From Reticulitermes lucifugus (taxonomy: Eukaryota > Arthropoda > Insecta > Blattodea > Rhinotermitidae): DNA of 46,519 nt. Positions 30,188 to 42,100 of this stretch are shown in pieces. The notes beneath the pieces are model-generated. The model ran no database searches and was not told the origin of the DNA. It was given only the letters and a program-made list of their open reading frames with translations. The DNA is taken from positions 14,021-60,539 of the forward strand of contig JAKCWW010002195.1 of assembly GCA_026260175.1 (NCBI GenBank), written 5' to 3'. Position numbers and translations under genes: made by a program. Within the stretch, counting starts at the first letter, position 1. The number at the start of each line of letters is the position of its first letter.

Positions 30188-30447
30188 TAATTGAATTTAT
30201 TCCTGAAAGTAACAAAGTGTGATGTACTTATATGAAATGAGATCTAATGTTTCTGTTGACATTTCATGTGCTGGATCACAAGTTCCAGTTTCAGGGAGTG
30301 TTTGAGACGAGACATATTAATGATGTGTATTTGTATCATCTGTGTAAAAGTTTAAATCTTCCAAAGAAACATGGCTGTATGTGCAGTACTGCATTAATAA
30401 AGTAATAGTAATTGAAGCAAGTAGTACAGATATAGAAGGATGTTAAA

Positions 30448-30580
30448 GTCTTTTCAGATGTGATGCCGTAACATCCAATAGAAATTCACCAACCTAGTTA
30501 TCTGTCTTGTGAGTGGAAGTGTCATCTCCCCTACCCTGAAGATGGGACAGTAGGTTCCTCTGAAGCTGTAAATCTGTACC
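30448..30580 (+). repeat. Dispersed hammerhead-like repeat copy
   Basis: CTGAAGA is intact at 30536-30542, followed by TGGGACAGTAGGTTCCTC (weak stem) and TGAAGC in place of GAAAC. Confidence 0.55.
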
Positions 30581-30604
30581 AGACTATATAACCCATATGA
30601 AATA

Positions 30605-30940
30605 CAGTAGAACCTCGGTTATCCGAACTTCGCTTAACCGAAACTCGGGTTAACTGAAACCGGCCGACATGTTATTGATAAAGCGGTGGAGGGACATTGC
30701 AGCCAAGGAAACGTTGTGAAAAAAAGTTCAAACTAAAATATCAAATTCTTTTTCATAGACATTTGCAGTGTTGTACTGTATCTGTAAATATCATACACTT
30801 TCTTGTGCCATAAATTTTATTAACATGACATGTTTCTGAATAAATGTTATATTTATTGCACCTTATCACGTCAAGCCGAATTTCCAAATTATCCGAAATC
30901 GGATCCGCCCCCTTTATTTCGGATAATCGAGGTTCTACTG
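30605..30940. mobile_element. pogo/Tigger-type MITE
   Basis: Terminal inverted repeats CAGTAGAACCTCGGTTATCC (left) and CAGTAGAACCTCGATTATCC (right, reversed) are flanked by TA on both sides. This terminal sequence is typical of pogo/Tigger (Tc1-mariner superfamily) elements. 336 bp, no transposase. Confidence 0.9.
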
Positions 30941-31015
30941 TATAGAATCACAAACAATGCAAATGCTTCTTTATGTAAAGCAGAAATTCAAATGAGATAT
31001 GTGACAATGATGTTG

Positions 31016-31115
31016 CTGAAGATTCAAGTCTTCTGGAATTCCACACTGCATCACTGGGCAAGTAGTTTGCAGTGTTACGAAGGACTGGAGTGTCCATCTT
31101 CAGGGTTGGAAACCA
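31016..31115 (-). repeat. Dispersed hammerhead-like repeat copy
   Basis: The minus strand has CCCTGAAGATGGAC with a GGAC/GTCC stem; GAAA is replaced. The plus end is GTCTTCTGGAATTCCACACT. Confidence 0.6.
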
Positions 31116-31751
31116 GTCAACCAATGATATGTCACTTTGTAGAGGGACCAAGTCTTGAGAATGAGCCATGTCTGAAGAATGTGTGTCATATTGTTGAATT
31201 TCAAACTGGTTCTCGAATACTGCACAGTGAATATTACTGAAATAGGTGTGAGGAATGTTTCGCTTTCTGCACTAAATTTAGGAGCAAGTATCATGAAACA
31301 TGTGTACTGGAGTGTACACAATGAGCATTTATCTGTGAAAACAAAATGTTGAGGTCAGATATTCAATTAGAACTTCACTGTGAAACAGTGTGATTTTCTA
31401 TTAGCCTTATGGTGTACTGAAAGAATTTTTATATTTATTTGTATATAATGATGTTCTAGTGTCAGAATGCTCTATGAGGAGCATCTGTACTCCCTAGTAT
31501 ATTTTTCTGTGTATTTTTAACTGGGTGAAATATTTGTTCATAAGTACACCTGCTTATGGAGTAGGAAGTCCTGAAACTTCTGTGCATGTAATTCACACGT
31601 TTATTATATAGCATAATTTTTATTATTTACCAAAACTTGTAATGCTGGTTAAATGTATCATTTTTGACATTTCTGTCTGTTTATTGTTCATGCTGTGCAA
31701 CATATTATACTTATTATTAATAAACCAACTGCTTGCACATACAAAGCATGT

Positions 31752-32271
31752 AAGATACATACATGTGATATTCCTTCCATGTTCCAGCAGTTGACTGCCA
31801 TCATCAGGGTGTAACATCTAAAACATAACACAGTTTAAAAACCTAATGAAGCCACTGTTTATGTAAGTATAAAAGTTAAAATGATATAACATAGTCATTG
31901 CTTATTGTACAATAAAATATATCAAAATGATAATATGTTTGATTTAATATTTGTTAAAAGTTTTTCAGACCCCTAAATAGTAGGATATAAAGTGCTTGTC
32001 CTCATAAATACATTGTAAGTCAAGATTATAATAAAATGTATGTACTATATGTTTAAGGGTCTGAAAAAATTGTAACAAATTTTAAATCAAACATATAATT
32101 TTGATACATTTTACTTTACAATAAGCAATGACCATGTTATATAATTTTAAATTATATACTTACATAAACAATGGCTTCATTAGGTTTTAACCTATATAAA
32201 TTTTAAGTGTGTCTGCCTGACGATTGCGGTTGACCGCTGAAATATGTAGGAGGGAATATCGTATGTATTTT
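31752..32271. mobile_element. Foldback element B
   Basis: Long inverted arms (about 31752-31990 against 32030-32271). AGTCATTGCTTATTGTA on the left pairs with TTTACAATAAGCAATGACC on the right, and AACCTAATGAAGCCA with TGGCTTCATTAGGTT. Outer ends carry hammerhead-like cores: minus strand 31778-31808 (CTGATGA, GGCAG stem, GAAC) and plus strand 32217-32249 (CTGACGA, GCGG/CCGC stem, GAAA). Confidence 0.88.
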
Positions 32272-32782
32272 CTGTATTTCTTTATCTGATATCATAAGGT
32301 TTATTTTCATTTAATGAATTTTTTGGTTTTGTTTTATATATTATACAGTATTTTTGGGATATCAAAATATATTCCTTGTTTATCTGTTTTTGTAAGGATA
32401 AAATATATCACAAATGTCCATGAAATGTTTTTCTGTTATTTGAAGTAAATACCATATATATGACATGGTAACCAGTCAAGTTCTGTGACTCCCCAAATGC
32501 TTTTTAAGTCTGTTATTGTAGGTTTGTAACGTACTTGAGTTGTGATGATCCCAAAGTCTTCATATGTGCAATTCATACACCTGCATGATCTTTTCCACTT
32601 CTCTATGTAAGGAGATTGTTTACAATCCTTCCAGAAATATTCTAATACAATTTCACTGTGGTCCATATTCCTAATCCTTGTTGAACATGGGGATTAACAT
32701 TCCTGGAAAATAGAATGCTTGGACATAAAATTGTGGGAAAAGTGTTAATTTATATATAGCAGGCTATATACTGTACATTATC

Positions 32783-33075
32783 TTAAAAGGTAAAGTTAAA
32801 GTTCTCCCGAGAACAGGCCATGAAGGCCCAGAGGGGGAGTAGAGGTATAGCTCTACTCTTTCTTTAACCCTTGTACTAGATGGGGGTGGGTAATCAACTC
32901 CACGCCCCAGCCGCTTTACCCCTGGGAAAGAGACCCTGTACCCATTGTATAGGAGACTGGGTGGGCCCCAGGGCTGGTGTGGACGGCTGTGAAAAATCTT
33001 GCTCCCACCAAGATTTCATCCCCAGACTGTCCAGCCCGTAGCGAGTCGCTATACCAATTACGCTTTCCCAGCCCA
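32783..33075 (-). mobile_element. SINE family A copy 5
   Basis: A well-preserved inverted copy: ACAGGCCATGAAGGCCCAGA, AGTAGAGGTATAGCTCTACT, GCCGCTTTACCCCTGGG, and the head side CCCGTAGCGAGTCGCTATAC. Confidence 0.85.
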
Positions 33076-33183
33076 CGTACATTATCTTAACCAAAGCAAT
33101 TTACTTTACATAATGAACTAATGCTATATTACAAATTATAATTATAGGCATGGAATATTTAATTTACTACTGGAAAAAGCTGT

Positions 33184-33380
33184 GGGCCGGGATAGCGTAG
33201 TCGGTATAGTGACTCGCTACGAGCTGGACGGTCCGGGGATCGNNNNNNNNNNNNNNNNNNNNNNNNNNNNNNNNNNNNNNNNNNNNNNNNNNNNNNNNAG
33301 GTTAAAGAAAGAGCAGAGCTATACCTCTACTCCCCCTCTGGGCCTTCATGGCCTGTTCTAGAGAACTTTACCTTTTACTG
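33184..33380 (+). mobile_element. SINE family A copy 6, with assembly gap
   Basis: Best preserved head of the family: GATAGCGTAGTCGGTATAGT, then GAGCTGGACGGTCCGGGGAT (B-box side). A run of N (33243-33298) removes the body, and the tail CTACTCCCCCTCTGGGCCTT resumes. It is inverted relative to copy 5, 109 bp away. Confidence 0.85.
33243..33298. other. Assembly gap (56 N)
   Basis: A gap inside the second of two inverted SINE copies. The true missing length is unknown: other copies would need about 150 bp here. Confidence 0.95.
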
Positions 33381-34189
33381 GAAAAAGCTCTGGTAAGTGT
33401 TTGGGAAAGACAGAAGTGAGCCTGAAGGAACCTTGAGGTTCCTAGGTGGCTCGAGTCTGACGAGATGGTATGACACCAATGTGGGTGGTAGCATGTTCAC
33501 AAGGAAACAACAGTTGCAGGGTGATGAGAGAATTGAAACAAAATATTCAGTTGTGCATTTCAAGTGTCACTGAAAAATTTTCAAGAAATGAGTGGCATGA
33601 TGTTTGCTCATCCTGTGTATAGTGCATGTCTCTTTGTGATCTACTGTGCACCTTGCAAACAGTTCTGCATGACACTTCTTTGCTTAATGGTACTGGCATT
33701 GAAGCCTGACTCCACATAACCATTCCATCTTTCTTAGGGTTTATGCAGTGTTTGTTCTTTTCATTTATACTGTAAAATGTGGTTTGACATTCTTTCTCTG
33801 TAGTTTATGTAAATGCTTTATCCAGCTGCATGTTCATCTATTGTATTTTGTAATGAACAGACTTGCCATTCTTTCCTCTGTTTTAATTGTAAGGTTCGAG
33901 GTTTTCACCCGGAGGAATATGCACTGAAAATAGATTCAGTGCCAAAGTGAGTAGGGTACAAATGTGATAGGTATGTATGGAGGTTGCAAGGGCACCCCCA
34001 AAGAGTTATGTCCCACTTACAAATAGCCATCTGCTGTCACCCTTGCCTTTTCTCTTTTCCATATCACTCCTATGACAGAATCCTGTACACCTTCTGTATC
34101 CTTGCATTTCCTGTGCTCTGTTCCCTTTGCCCAGACTGATCTCCTGGCCACCTCCCATGGACTTTGCTGGTAACATATGTATATAACCT

Positions 34190-34270
34190 ACCACATTTGT
34201 AAGAAATATACTTCAACCCTGAAGGTGAAAGCAGTACATCTGTCCAAAACACTGGTATATTGGTGCATTG
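34190..34270 (+). repeat. Dispersed hammerhead-like repeat, decayed
   Basis: Reads CAACCCTGAAGGTG, then GCAGTACATCTGTCCAAAAC. The order matches the family but both core boxes are mutated. Confidence 0.45.
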
Positions 34271-34594
34271 GTATACTTTGTGGGAAAGACCTGTTCCAAT
34301 GCAACTCTGTCCACTGTAACTTATGCAAGGGATCATTTGAAAATGAACCCATGTATCTGTTGTGGGAACAAATGCGTAACTATGTGAAGTATTGTATACC
34401 CATATGTTACAATCTTGATATTGAACTCCACTACCCACAAATCACTGTTTTGTACAGTGTCACTGGTTTTAATATTTTTTTTTTCATGTCAATTTAGCAT
34501 GAACTTGTATGTTCAAAAAACACCAGTTACTCTGTGTGTTACATCACTGTTTCTGACACAGTTCTACAGATATTAACACTCCTAGGGTAAATAA

Positions 34595-35095
34595 CTTGCA
34601 ACACTGCCTTGTTTTATCTTGGACTCAGCTAACTACATGCTGTAAGAGTCCTTCTTGCAAAGCTAACAGTTCGTCAGCCAAGAAATTCCCCACATTTTAC
34701 GGAACCAAAGGTTCATTATCATGTTGGCAAGAGCCTGTCACATGTCCCTATCATGCCCTCCCACTGCACTTCTTTACAAACCATCTTACTGTAGTCCCCC
34801 TATCTATGTCTACATCTTGTGTGTGCTCTCTTTCCTTAAGGTTTTCCCACTAAAACACTATACATTCCTCTTCTCCCGCACATGCATCACATGCCCTGCC
34901 CATTTCATGGTCCTTAACGTGATCACCTGAATATGTGATGAGAAGTATAAACCATGAAGCTCCTAATTATGCGATTTTCTCCAGTCTCGTGTTACTTCCT
35001 CTGTCTTGGACCCAAATATCTTCCTCAGTACCACATTCTGGAACATCTTCAGCCCATGTTCCTCCCTTAATAAGAGGGATCAAGTTTCACATATA
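34595..35095 (-). pseudogene. LINE reverse-transcriptase tail, family 1 copy 2
   Basis: On the minus strand, broken frames read MFQNVVLRKIFGSKTEEVTR, DWRKSHN then stop, and TMKWAGHV. This is the same tail as 3555-4052, with several stops. Confidence 0.7.
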
Positions 35096-35124
35096 TATAA
35101 CTTTAGTGGTAAAACTAAGCACCA

Positions 35125-35335
35125 AGTTGTGATGGTATTTGGGGTGGAGGGGGGGGGTGGTTGTTTGTGACAGATAGCCCCCGATCTCCACTAGATAAGG
35201 ATCCTGGGTGGGCCCTACAGCTGCATCTTGACATCATCGAAAAGAAAAAATACACCATCCCCTGGGGACTGTAACACTGATTGTCCAGTCTGCAGACAGC
35301 CAGGCATTTTACTGAGCTATGTCACAGCTTGTATT
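35125..35335 (-). mobile_element. SINE family A copy 7, decayed
   Basis: GGATCCTGGGTGGGCCCTAC and TTGTCCAGTCTGCAGACAGC fit the inverted body and head of family A. The tail side is replaced by a G-run. Confidence 0.5.
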
Positions 35336-35635
35336 ATACTATACTTACAATGCAATACATAAATAGCATCCAGTCTCGAAACTTATGTGTGCTTCAAACC
35401 ATTAAAATACTGTCACTATTTTCACTCTCATTTCCTCGGTTTGGTAAGAATGCAGAATATAGTGAGACTGTGGCTGAAATGGGTCCAGCTATTCCTAAGT
35501 TATAAACAGACATACACATACTGGATATGTACTCGACTTTATACACATTTAGTAGTGGGAAAGAAGACTGGGTTTCTCAGGATATGAACACTTTTACAGT
35601 ACAGATGAAAATATAAGGAATATGTCTGAAATGTA

Positions 35636-35703
35636 GGCAGTAATTTAGAAACATTATGGATACATAACAGGCAGTAATTTAGAAACATTATGGATACATA
35701 ACA
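35636..35703. repeat. 34-bp exact tandem duplication
   Basis: GGCAGTAATTTAGAAACATT followed by ATGGATACATAACA occurs twice in tandem without a mismatch. It is recent compared with its surroundings. Confidence 0.95.
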
Positions 35704-35933
35704 TTCTCTTAATAGACCATGTAATTTACAAAGGGCATTTGGAAATGATGCAGCATATAACAAGCTGCAAGATCACACAAATTATCAATGCATAGTGCAG
35801 TCTCAATACAGCATTCCACCACCAAATGGCCCTAGTCATGCATGCCTGTGGAAAACTGCTGCGTGATTACCAAGTCTAGTGGTTGAAGCGCATGGACAAG
35901 TGTAGCAAAATAGATTATCATGGACAGATAGAC

Positions 35934-36255
35934 AATGTGGTTCCTGTGGAAAGGTGTTAAAGCGTCAAGATATTCATCGTCGGTTATCTGCAGTTTGTGG
36001 ACAGAAAGCACTTGCAAGAAGCACTGTGTTCAACTGGGTACGGGGCTTCAATAGCGGCAAGGAAACCGTACAGGTGGCTGAACACTAGTGGTATCGCAAC
36101 ACACCTGAAAAACGGCTCTGTGAAGCCAAATGGAAGCTCCCAAAAGAGATGGCAGCGATCTATAACCTAGGAGGGGAATACGTTGAGCTAGCAGTTGTTT
36201 AGTATTCAGCATAAAGATAATAAAATTGCTGCAAACGAGTTGCGTGCAAATCATT
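35934..36255 (+). pseudogene. mariner transposase remnant, internally deleted
   Basis: One frame reads QDIHRRLSAVCGQKALARST and VFNWVRGFNSGKETVQ, the N-terminal helix-turn-helix part of a mariner-family transposase, then stops. A SSQKRWQRSI-like C-terminal piece follows at about 36125-36160. The catalytic middle is missing. Confidence 0.72.
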
Positions 36256-36500
36256 TCTGAACTCCCCTCGTAAAATATAAAAGAAGTTGACAGGCAGCCA
36301 CTGTACTTGATAGTCAATAAACTTTCTGTAATAAAATGCGTCATGTCAGCAATAAAGTATATATTTACTGTAATTGAACAGTTAGTTACAGTTCATTACA
36401 TAAAGGTGAAACACTGGACAGTGACCTTACATAAAGTCAAAGGATTTTTAATTTCATTCTTGTGTCCCATATAGATTTTGTAACAAGTAGGGTAACAATA

Positions 36501-36703
36501 TACTGTATTTACCCAAATATAAGATGAGAATTTTTCCTAATTCCTGATCTGGAAAATGGCAAAGGGTAGGGGGTTTCCTTATAATGGCATAAAGATTAAA
36601 CATGTTCTGTACAGATATTTTTCTAATAAGGTGACCATTGTGAAGGGGCGGAGGGTCATCTCATTATATACACGGTCATCTTACATTCGGGTAAATATAT
36701 TCT
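36501..36703. mobile_element. MITE with ATTTACCC.AATRTAAGA termini, copy 1
   Basis: Left CTGTATTTACCCAAATATAA and right (reversed) ATATATTTACCCGAATGTAA form inverted termini around about 200 bp. This terminal type occurs in Tc1/mariner-superfamily non-autonomous elements. Confidence 0.75.
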
Positions 36704-37497
36704 GTTCTATAGTATAGACTTGGGTATGCCATCACTGTAATGAGACATATGTATGCGTCCAATTCTGTCTATGGTTTATCTTACAAGCAGAAAGTTTTAT
36801 GAGTTGGCTGTTGGCCAATAAATTGTAAGATCAGGGTTTGTGTTCCAGCACTTCATCCAACACAAATGTAATTTCACAACATCAATGTTCTGAAGGTAAC
36901 AAAAAAAATGAAAGCAACATATTGCAACCATTTGTTCAGTAAGTCTGATCAAATCCACAAGTGCAACCATTACAGCCAATACCAGCCAGGATTAAACAGT
37001 CAGCCCTCTCCAACACATTATCCTTTTCCAATTTTGCCTTTGAAATTTCATGGAATATTCAAATTACTCATTCTTTATCAGAGTAGTGCCATATTCCTTA
37101 CCGAGTGAGGAATGGCGAGACATCTTAGCTCATTCAATTTAAGGAGAGAACTGCAGCCGTTGACAACAGAAATACTGTCTGGTCATTAGAAGTCTCCAAC
37201 ACACTAATTAATATACATACACATAATTTTCATACTAAACCATATATGACGTTCCTCTTGTGATGAAGCTCTGTCCCATCAATGTGTATAAGCAGCATGG
37301 AGGTAAAGATCCCTACAGTGTACAGCACATGTTTCATGCTTCTAGGGAAAAAAATCCAAAGTACCCAATTGCTATGATATTGCATGGACCCCAGAGCTGC
37401 TCTGCAGAAAATTCTGTCTCTGCTGGGAAGTGAATCTTGTTCATCCAACTTGCAGCCATTTACTGCACAGACTTCGCTACTCCAGTTCACATAATAT

Positions 37498-37972
37498 ATG
37501 CCATTTTTACCTGAATGTAAGACAATTATCCTTCTTGAAACTAAAATTCACGGGGAAAATACTTTTTAAGTCACATCGCACCACTTTGGAAACTGAGATG
37601 CTGTGTAGATCCAGACTTCTTCCTGTGACTCCTGGATTTACACAGATCAATGAATCTGTACTTCTTAGTCCAATATACTTCTTCCAACAGCGACTGTTTC
37701 TGGTCGTGGAAACGGGACGCTCTGCTGCATTCATTTCCTGCTTGCTTTTGCTTGGTGTCAATGGCAATACACATAAAGCAAAGAGCAGTCTACCCATGCC
37801 ACGGACAGTAACGCAATGTGCACTAAAAGGAAACACCACAAGTTTTAAATTACAGGGATGTAAAATGTGTCGCAGAATTTTGCTTGGCTTACAATGTTAA
37901 GATTCAGCTCTCGCTTTTCAGGTGCTAAATTAGGGGACAAATCCGTGTCTTAGACTCAGCTAAATATGGTAT
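37498..37972. mobile_element. MITE with related termini, copy 2
   Basis: Left CATTTTTACCTGAATGTAAG and right (reversed) CATATTTAGCTGAGTCTAAG are the same termini, diverged. The 475-bp interior has open frames on both strands (156 and 110 codons) with no known domain. It ends 80 bp from the zinc-finger stop codon. Confidence 0.6.
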
Positions 37973-38052
37973 ACAAAATAAATCTAAAATGTGACTAAAA
38001 CTGCCTCAACATCTTCATCCTCAACTTATATGACTTCACTATCAGAACTACT

Positions 38053-39145
38053 TCAACTTGCATCACATTCTGCACCAAAGTGTGGTACTATTATAGCTTT
38101 CTCATCTTGTGCAATTTCTGGAAGTGTAACAATATTTTCTGTATTGATTATCATGGTATTTGAAGAGACTATTACATCTGCTGCGTGAAGTGCCTCAAAA
38201 TGAGAATCAAGTTCCTCCTTCTGGTCAAAGTTGAGTCCACACAGAATGCAAGTAAAGGTAACAGGATCTGAAGATTCTTGCATTAGCACTTCTCCCTTGC
38301 GTCCTTTAAAATGCGTCCGTTGGTGTTTGTTACAGTCCCCTTTCTGTTTAAAACCACGACCACAAATATAGCAGGAGTAGGGACGTTCACCTGTGTGAAT
38401 ACGCATATGGGTGTCAAGCGTGTCCCGACGTCTGAAACTCTTATCACAGAGAGTGCATTTAAATGGTCTCACATCTGAATGAACTAACATATGCTGATTC
38501 ACGAGCATTCTTGAACGGAACGCTTTACTGCACAGTGTACATTTGTATGGTCTTTCGCCTGTGTGTATCCTTTCATGGATGAGCCGATATTGCTTGGTCT
38601 GAAATCCTTCATCGCAGAAACTGCACTGGTATGGCTTCTTACTGTTGTGTATCCTCTCATGTAACTGCAGCTTCGTCCTAACAGCAAATGACTTCCCACA
38701 CGTTCCGCAGGTAAAAGGTTTATCTTCGGAGTGTATCATCATATGGTACTTAAGAGTGAGCTTACTTGCTAGCTGCTTTCCACATACATCACATACATAC
38801 ATTAGAGGGTCAGAACCTTGGTTTTGAGGCTGTTTCATTGCTTCTTCAACCTCTTCTCTGCTATGCATTCTGCGATGACTGATCAATTCCCCCAGGCTGT
38901 TAAACGTTTCCTTACAGACTTTGCATGTGTACTTATTCACATCTTCATGTGTCTTTATATGCATCTTCAGGTTTCCTAAACGATTAAAACCCTTCCCACA
39001 TGTAGTGCATATGTGCTGGCGTTCGTCTGCATGAACCTGTATATGTTGTGACAACTGGCTTCTTTTGTGAAAACACTTTTCACAGTGTGAACACCTGAAA
39101 GGGCGTTCATTGTTGTGGACACGCATGTGTTCTGTGAGAAGATAC
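38053..39145 (-). CDS. Zinc-finger gene last exon (10 fingers plus half)
   Basis: The acceptor TTATTTTGCAG at 39146 is followed by YLLTEHMRVHNNERPFRC, which completes the split finger. Ten more fingers follow (from CSHCEKCFHKRSQLSQH to CILCGLNFDQKEELDSH), then a 40-residue tail and TGA. The ATG at 39126 is internal and not a start. Confidence 0.92.
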
Positions 39146-42100
39146 CTGCAAAATAAAATTTATTTTAAACTAATAACTTCCTCTATAGTCACTCTTCAGA
39201 AACTCAGTCACTCAACTAGAGAAGGAATTCCCTGCGTTGTAAAGAATGCAGAGTTTCATCAACATGTGTACAACAGCCAGCCACTGGAGTCCATTCTGAG
39301 TCAGTAAAATCCAAGTGCACATCCCCACAACCTATTTAAGATCCATTTTAATATTAACCTTTCATTTATGGCTCAAGCTCCCAGTGGTCTCCCCCCTTCC
39401 TGCCCTTAGATTAATCTTTAAACGACCTGTGCCTGCATATGCGAAAGTGCAAGAAAAACACCTCTAACATTCATTTTATACATTTAGGCAACAAGGAAAT
39501 TTACTGCAGTTTTAAAACATGCTGCATAATCTCTGTTTAATTTTTTTACCAAATGCAGCTTGTTTCATTAATTTATCTTAATCTGTTCGAGTAATACTCA
39601 CTTTTTCAAAAACACCAACCCCGTCGTTTAAAGGTTAAACACTTTTATGCCTATTTTACCCCTCATTCACTCACCAACTCATGCTCTCTCTCTCTCACAC
39701 ACCACACATTACACACATATACACACTGCATGCCTCATCCCTCTCATCTCATACTCCTTAATTTGATCACCCTAATATCTGACACAGAGTACAAATTACA
39801 TAACTCCTCATTACAAAATTTTCTGCAGCCTCATGTTACTTTGTCTCTATTAGGGCCAATATTCTCCTCCCCAGTATCTAATTCACATACACCCTCAGTA
39901 TATGCTCTTCCCTTCAAGCGAGAAATCAAGTTTCAGTCATACAAAACAAGTAATGATGAAGATTTCTATATTCTGGAGTAGCTGATGGTGTCTTTTCCCT
40001 GAAGCATATACATTCAGATAACTGTTTTAGTACAAAAAAAAACATTTGTAATGGAAATACTTGCAAGTAAGTAGTTTTAATTTTTATCACTGAATTTTAA
40101 GACACTATATCTTTTATGGTGTAATTAAAAAATAATATTTTTACAGCACAGATGACAACACCATACGATATATATATATATATCTGAAACCTAAGCAATA
40201 ATCTGGAAATATTTCTTTTAGTAAAACACATAATGCAAAATATAAGAAGTTGACAGGCAGCCACTGTACTTCATAAGGAGATAAACCTTCTGTAAACAAA
40301 TTCCTTATATTAGCAATAAAATTATACATTCCTGTAATCCAAGGGTTACTTACAGTTCGGTACATGAAGTTGAAACACCGGGCAGCGACATTACATAATG
40401 TCAAAGAATTCTGGTCTGAAATACTTCACTGCAAACACTTCACTGTTTGCATTATATGTGGTTTAACATGTAATTACTTGTAGTTGTGAAAACTGAGTAA
40501 CAAAGTGAACTCTGGTACCAATTCGATGTAGCAGGTCATGAGAATTAACCGAAACAATTTGAAATATGCTGGATTAATTAATATACAAAATTCTATAATT
40601 AGTTTTTGTAGTTTATAGCATGGAAACACACCTTGAATGGTAAAGTAAAGTAAAAAGTAAAATTGTCCTTATCCATGCCATTAAAGGATACAGGGAGCAT
40701 AGAGGCATGGTGCCACTCATTCTTAACCTCAGCACTAAAAGGAGGTTAGTGATCAACTTCATGACCCAGCTGCTTCACCCCTGGGAAACAACCCCCATAA
40801 CAAATAAATAGGAGGCTTGGTGGGTCACACAGCTAGTATTGGATGTTTTGGAGAAGAGAATCTCTTGTCCTGCCAGGAAACAAACCTCGGACTGTCCAGC
40901 CTGTAGCCTAGTCACTACACTGACTATGCTGTCCTGGCTCCACAAGACTAGCATGGTATGACTACAAAAGTGGAACTGAGTTAATGCAGCCCTGGGCCAT
41001 GCTGCTGGTATGTATGTAAAGTTACAAGCAATTTTAACTTTGTCATTAGACAGAGCAGTTTTACATGTCAGTTGCAACTGATTACCCAGTACATATGGAT
41101 CTGAAGGGTTAGGCAGTCTCCAGGCATGTCGTAAATGAGGTACTGTAAAACTTGTAACAATCCTATCCAGTCCGTACCCATTACGTCTCCCAATTTAATT
41201 TATCATGGATATTCAACCAAATGCCTGGGCTAGAATTCAACTGTAGCACACGGCTTGTACGGTCAAATGAGTAAAATGATCAAGATGACAGTGTTTTGGG
41301 ATCTGATACTGTGTAGCTGGTAGAAGGGTACCAACATTTTGGAGGAACCTGCTGCTTAAAGATGGATGCATCACATCTCAGAAGACCGCAATCTTGACAC
41401 TACTCTGAGAACCCAAAATCTCAGGTGATGAAGATGCTAGTGACTTTGATTATTCTGACAATACATGTATTTAACATGACAGTTTTTGAAACTAGTTTTT
41501 AATTTTCTCATAATTTAGAAGATGCAGAATCTTTCATTTAAATCAGAACACATGTCAAATTTCAAACAGCAATATTATAGCATAAAGCTGAAAAAATATG
41601 ATTCAATGTTAAGGCTTAAATAGCAGATTGGGCTATTATGATGCTATTTACACCATTTACACTATCAGTTCAGTAAACTCTCGTCCAATGCAGGGGATAC
41701 ATCCCTCAAAAGCAGTGCATCTGGAGAAAGTGAAGGTAATGAATTAATAAAATCATAAATATACTGCAACAATATCTGTTTATGAACAGACTGTGTAGGA
41801 TACTAAGCAATGGTTAGTTAAGCGAGAAAGTAAAATATCAACAAAATCAACAGAAAGACTCAACCATCAAGGTAACCTACATTAACCTTTCTTTACTGTT
41901 ATAACTCCAACAAAATATACTACATGTTTTGATCCTTACTGCATCATCTTCAAGGAGAAACAACAAATGAATATAAAATTCGCTGTCAGGCCTTACATTA
42001 CTTGTTACATTTTCTATTACAAAACATTTATAATAAAACATGTTAAAACCATTAAAAATTTCTTTTTTTTATGATGTATGACTATATGTAGCTACAACTG

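Larger units (their letters stand above)
35590..36452. repeat. Diverged direct duplicate, copy 1 (interrupted)
   Basis: 35590-35700 and 36266-36452 match 40138-40416 in order (for example AAGTTGACAGGCAGCCACTG, then GTGAAACACTGGACAGTGAC against TTGAAACACCGGGCAGCGAC). In this copy a mariner remnant separates the two parts. Confidence 0.75.
30188..38052. other. Transposon-dense intergenic region
   Basis: Between the TMEM179-like 3' end and the zinc-finger stop I found no conserved coding exon on either strand. The content is pogo/Tigger-like MITEs, foldback B, an inverted SINE pair, LINE and mariner remnants and a diverged direct duplication, each listed separately. Open frames of 60-156 codons here match none of the families I know. 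Confidence 0.6.

Noticed and set aside
37430..37900. 156-codon plus-strand ORF as a gene
   Set aside because: It lies inside a MITE-like element with inverted termini; no domain recognised.
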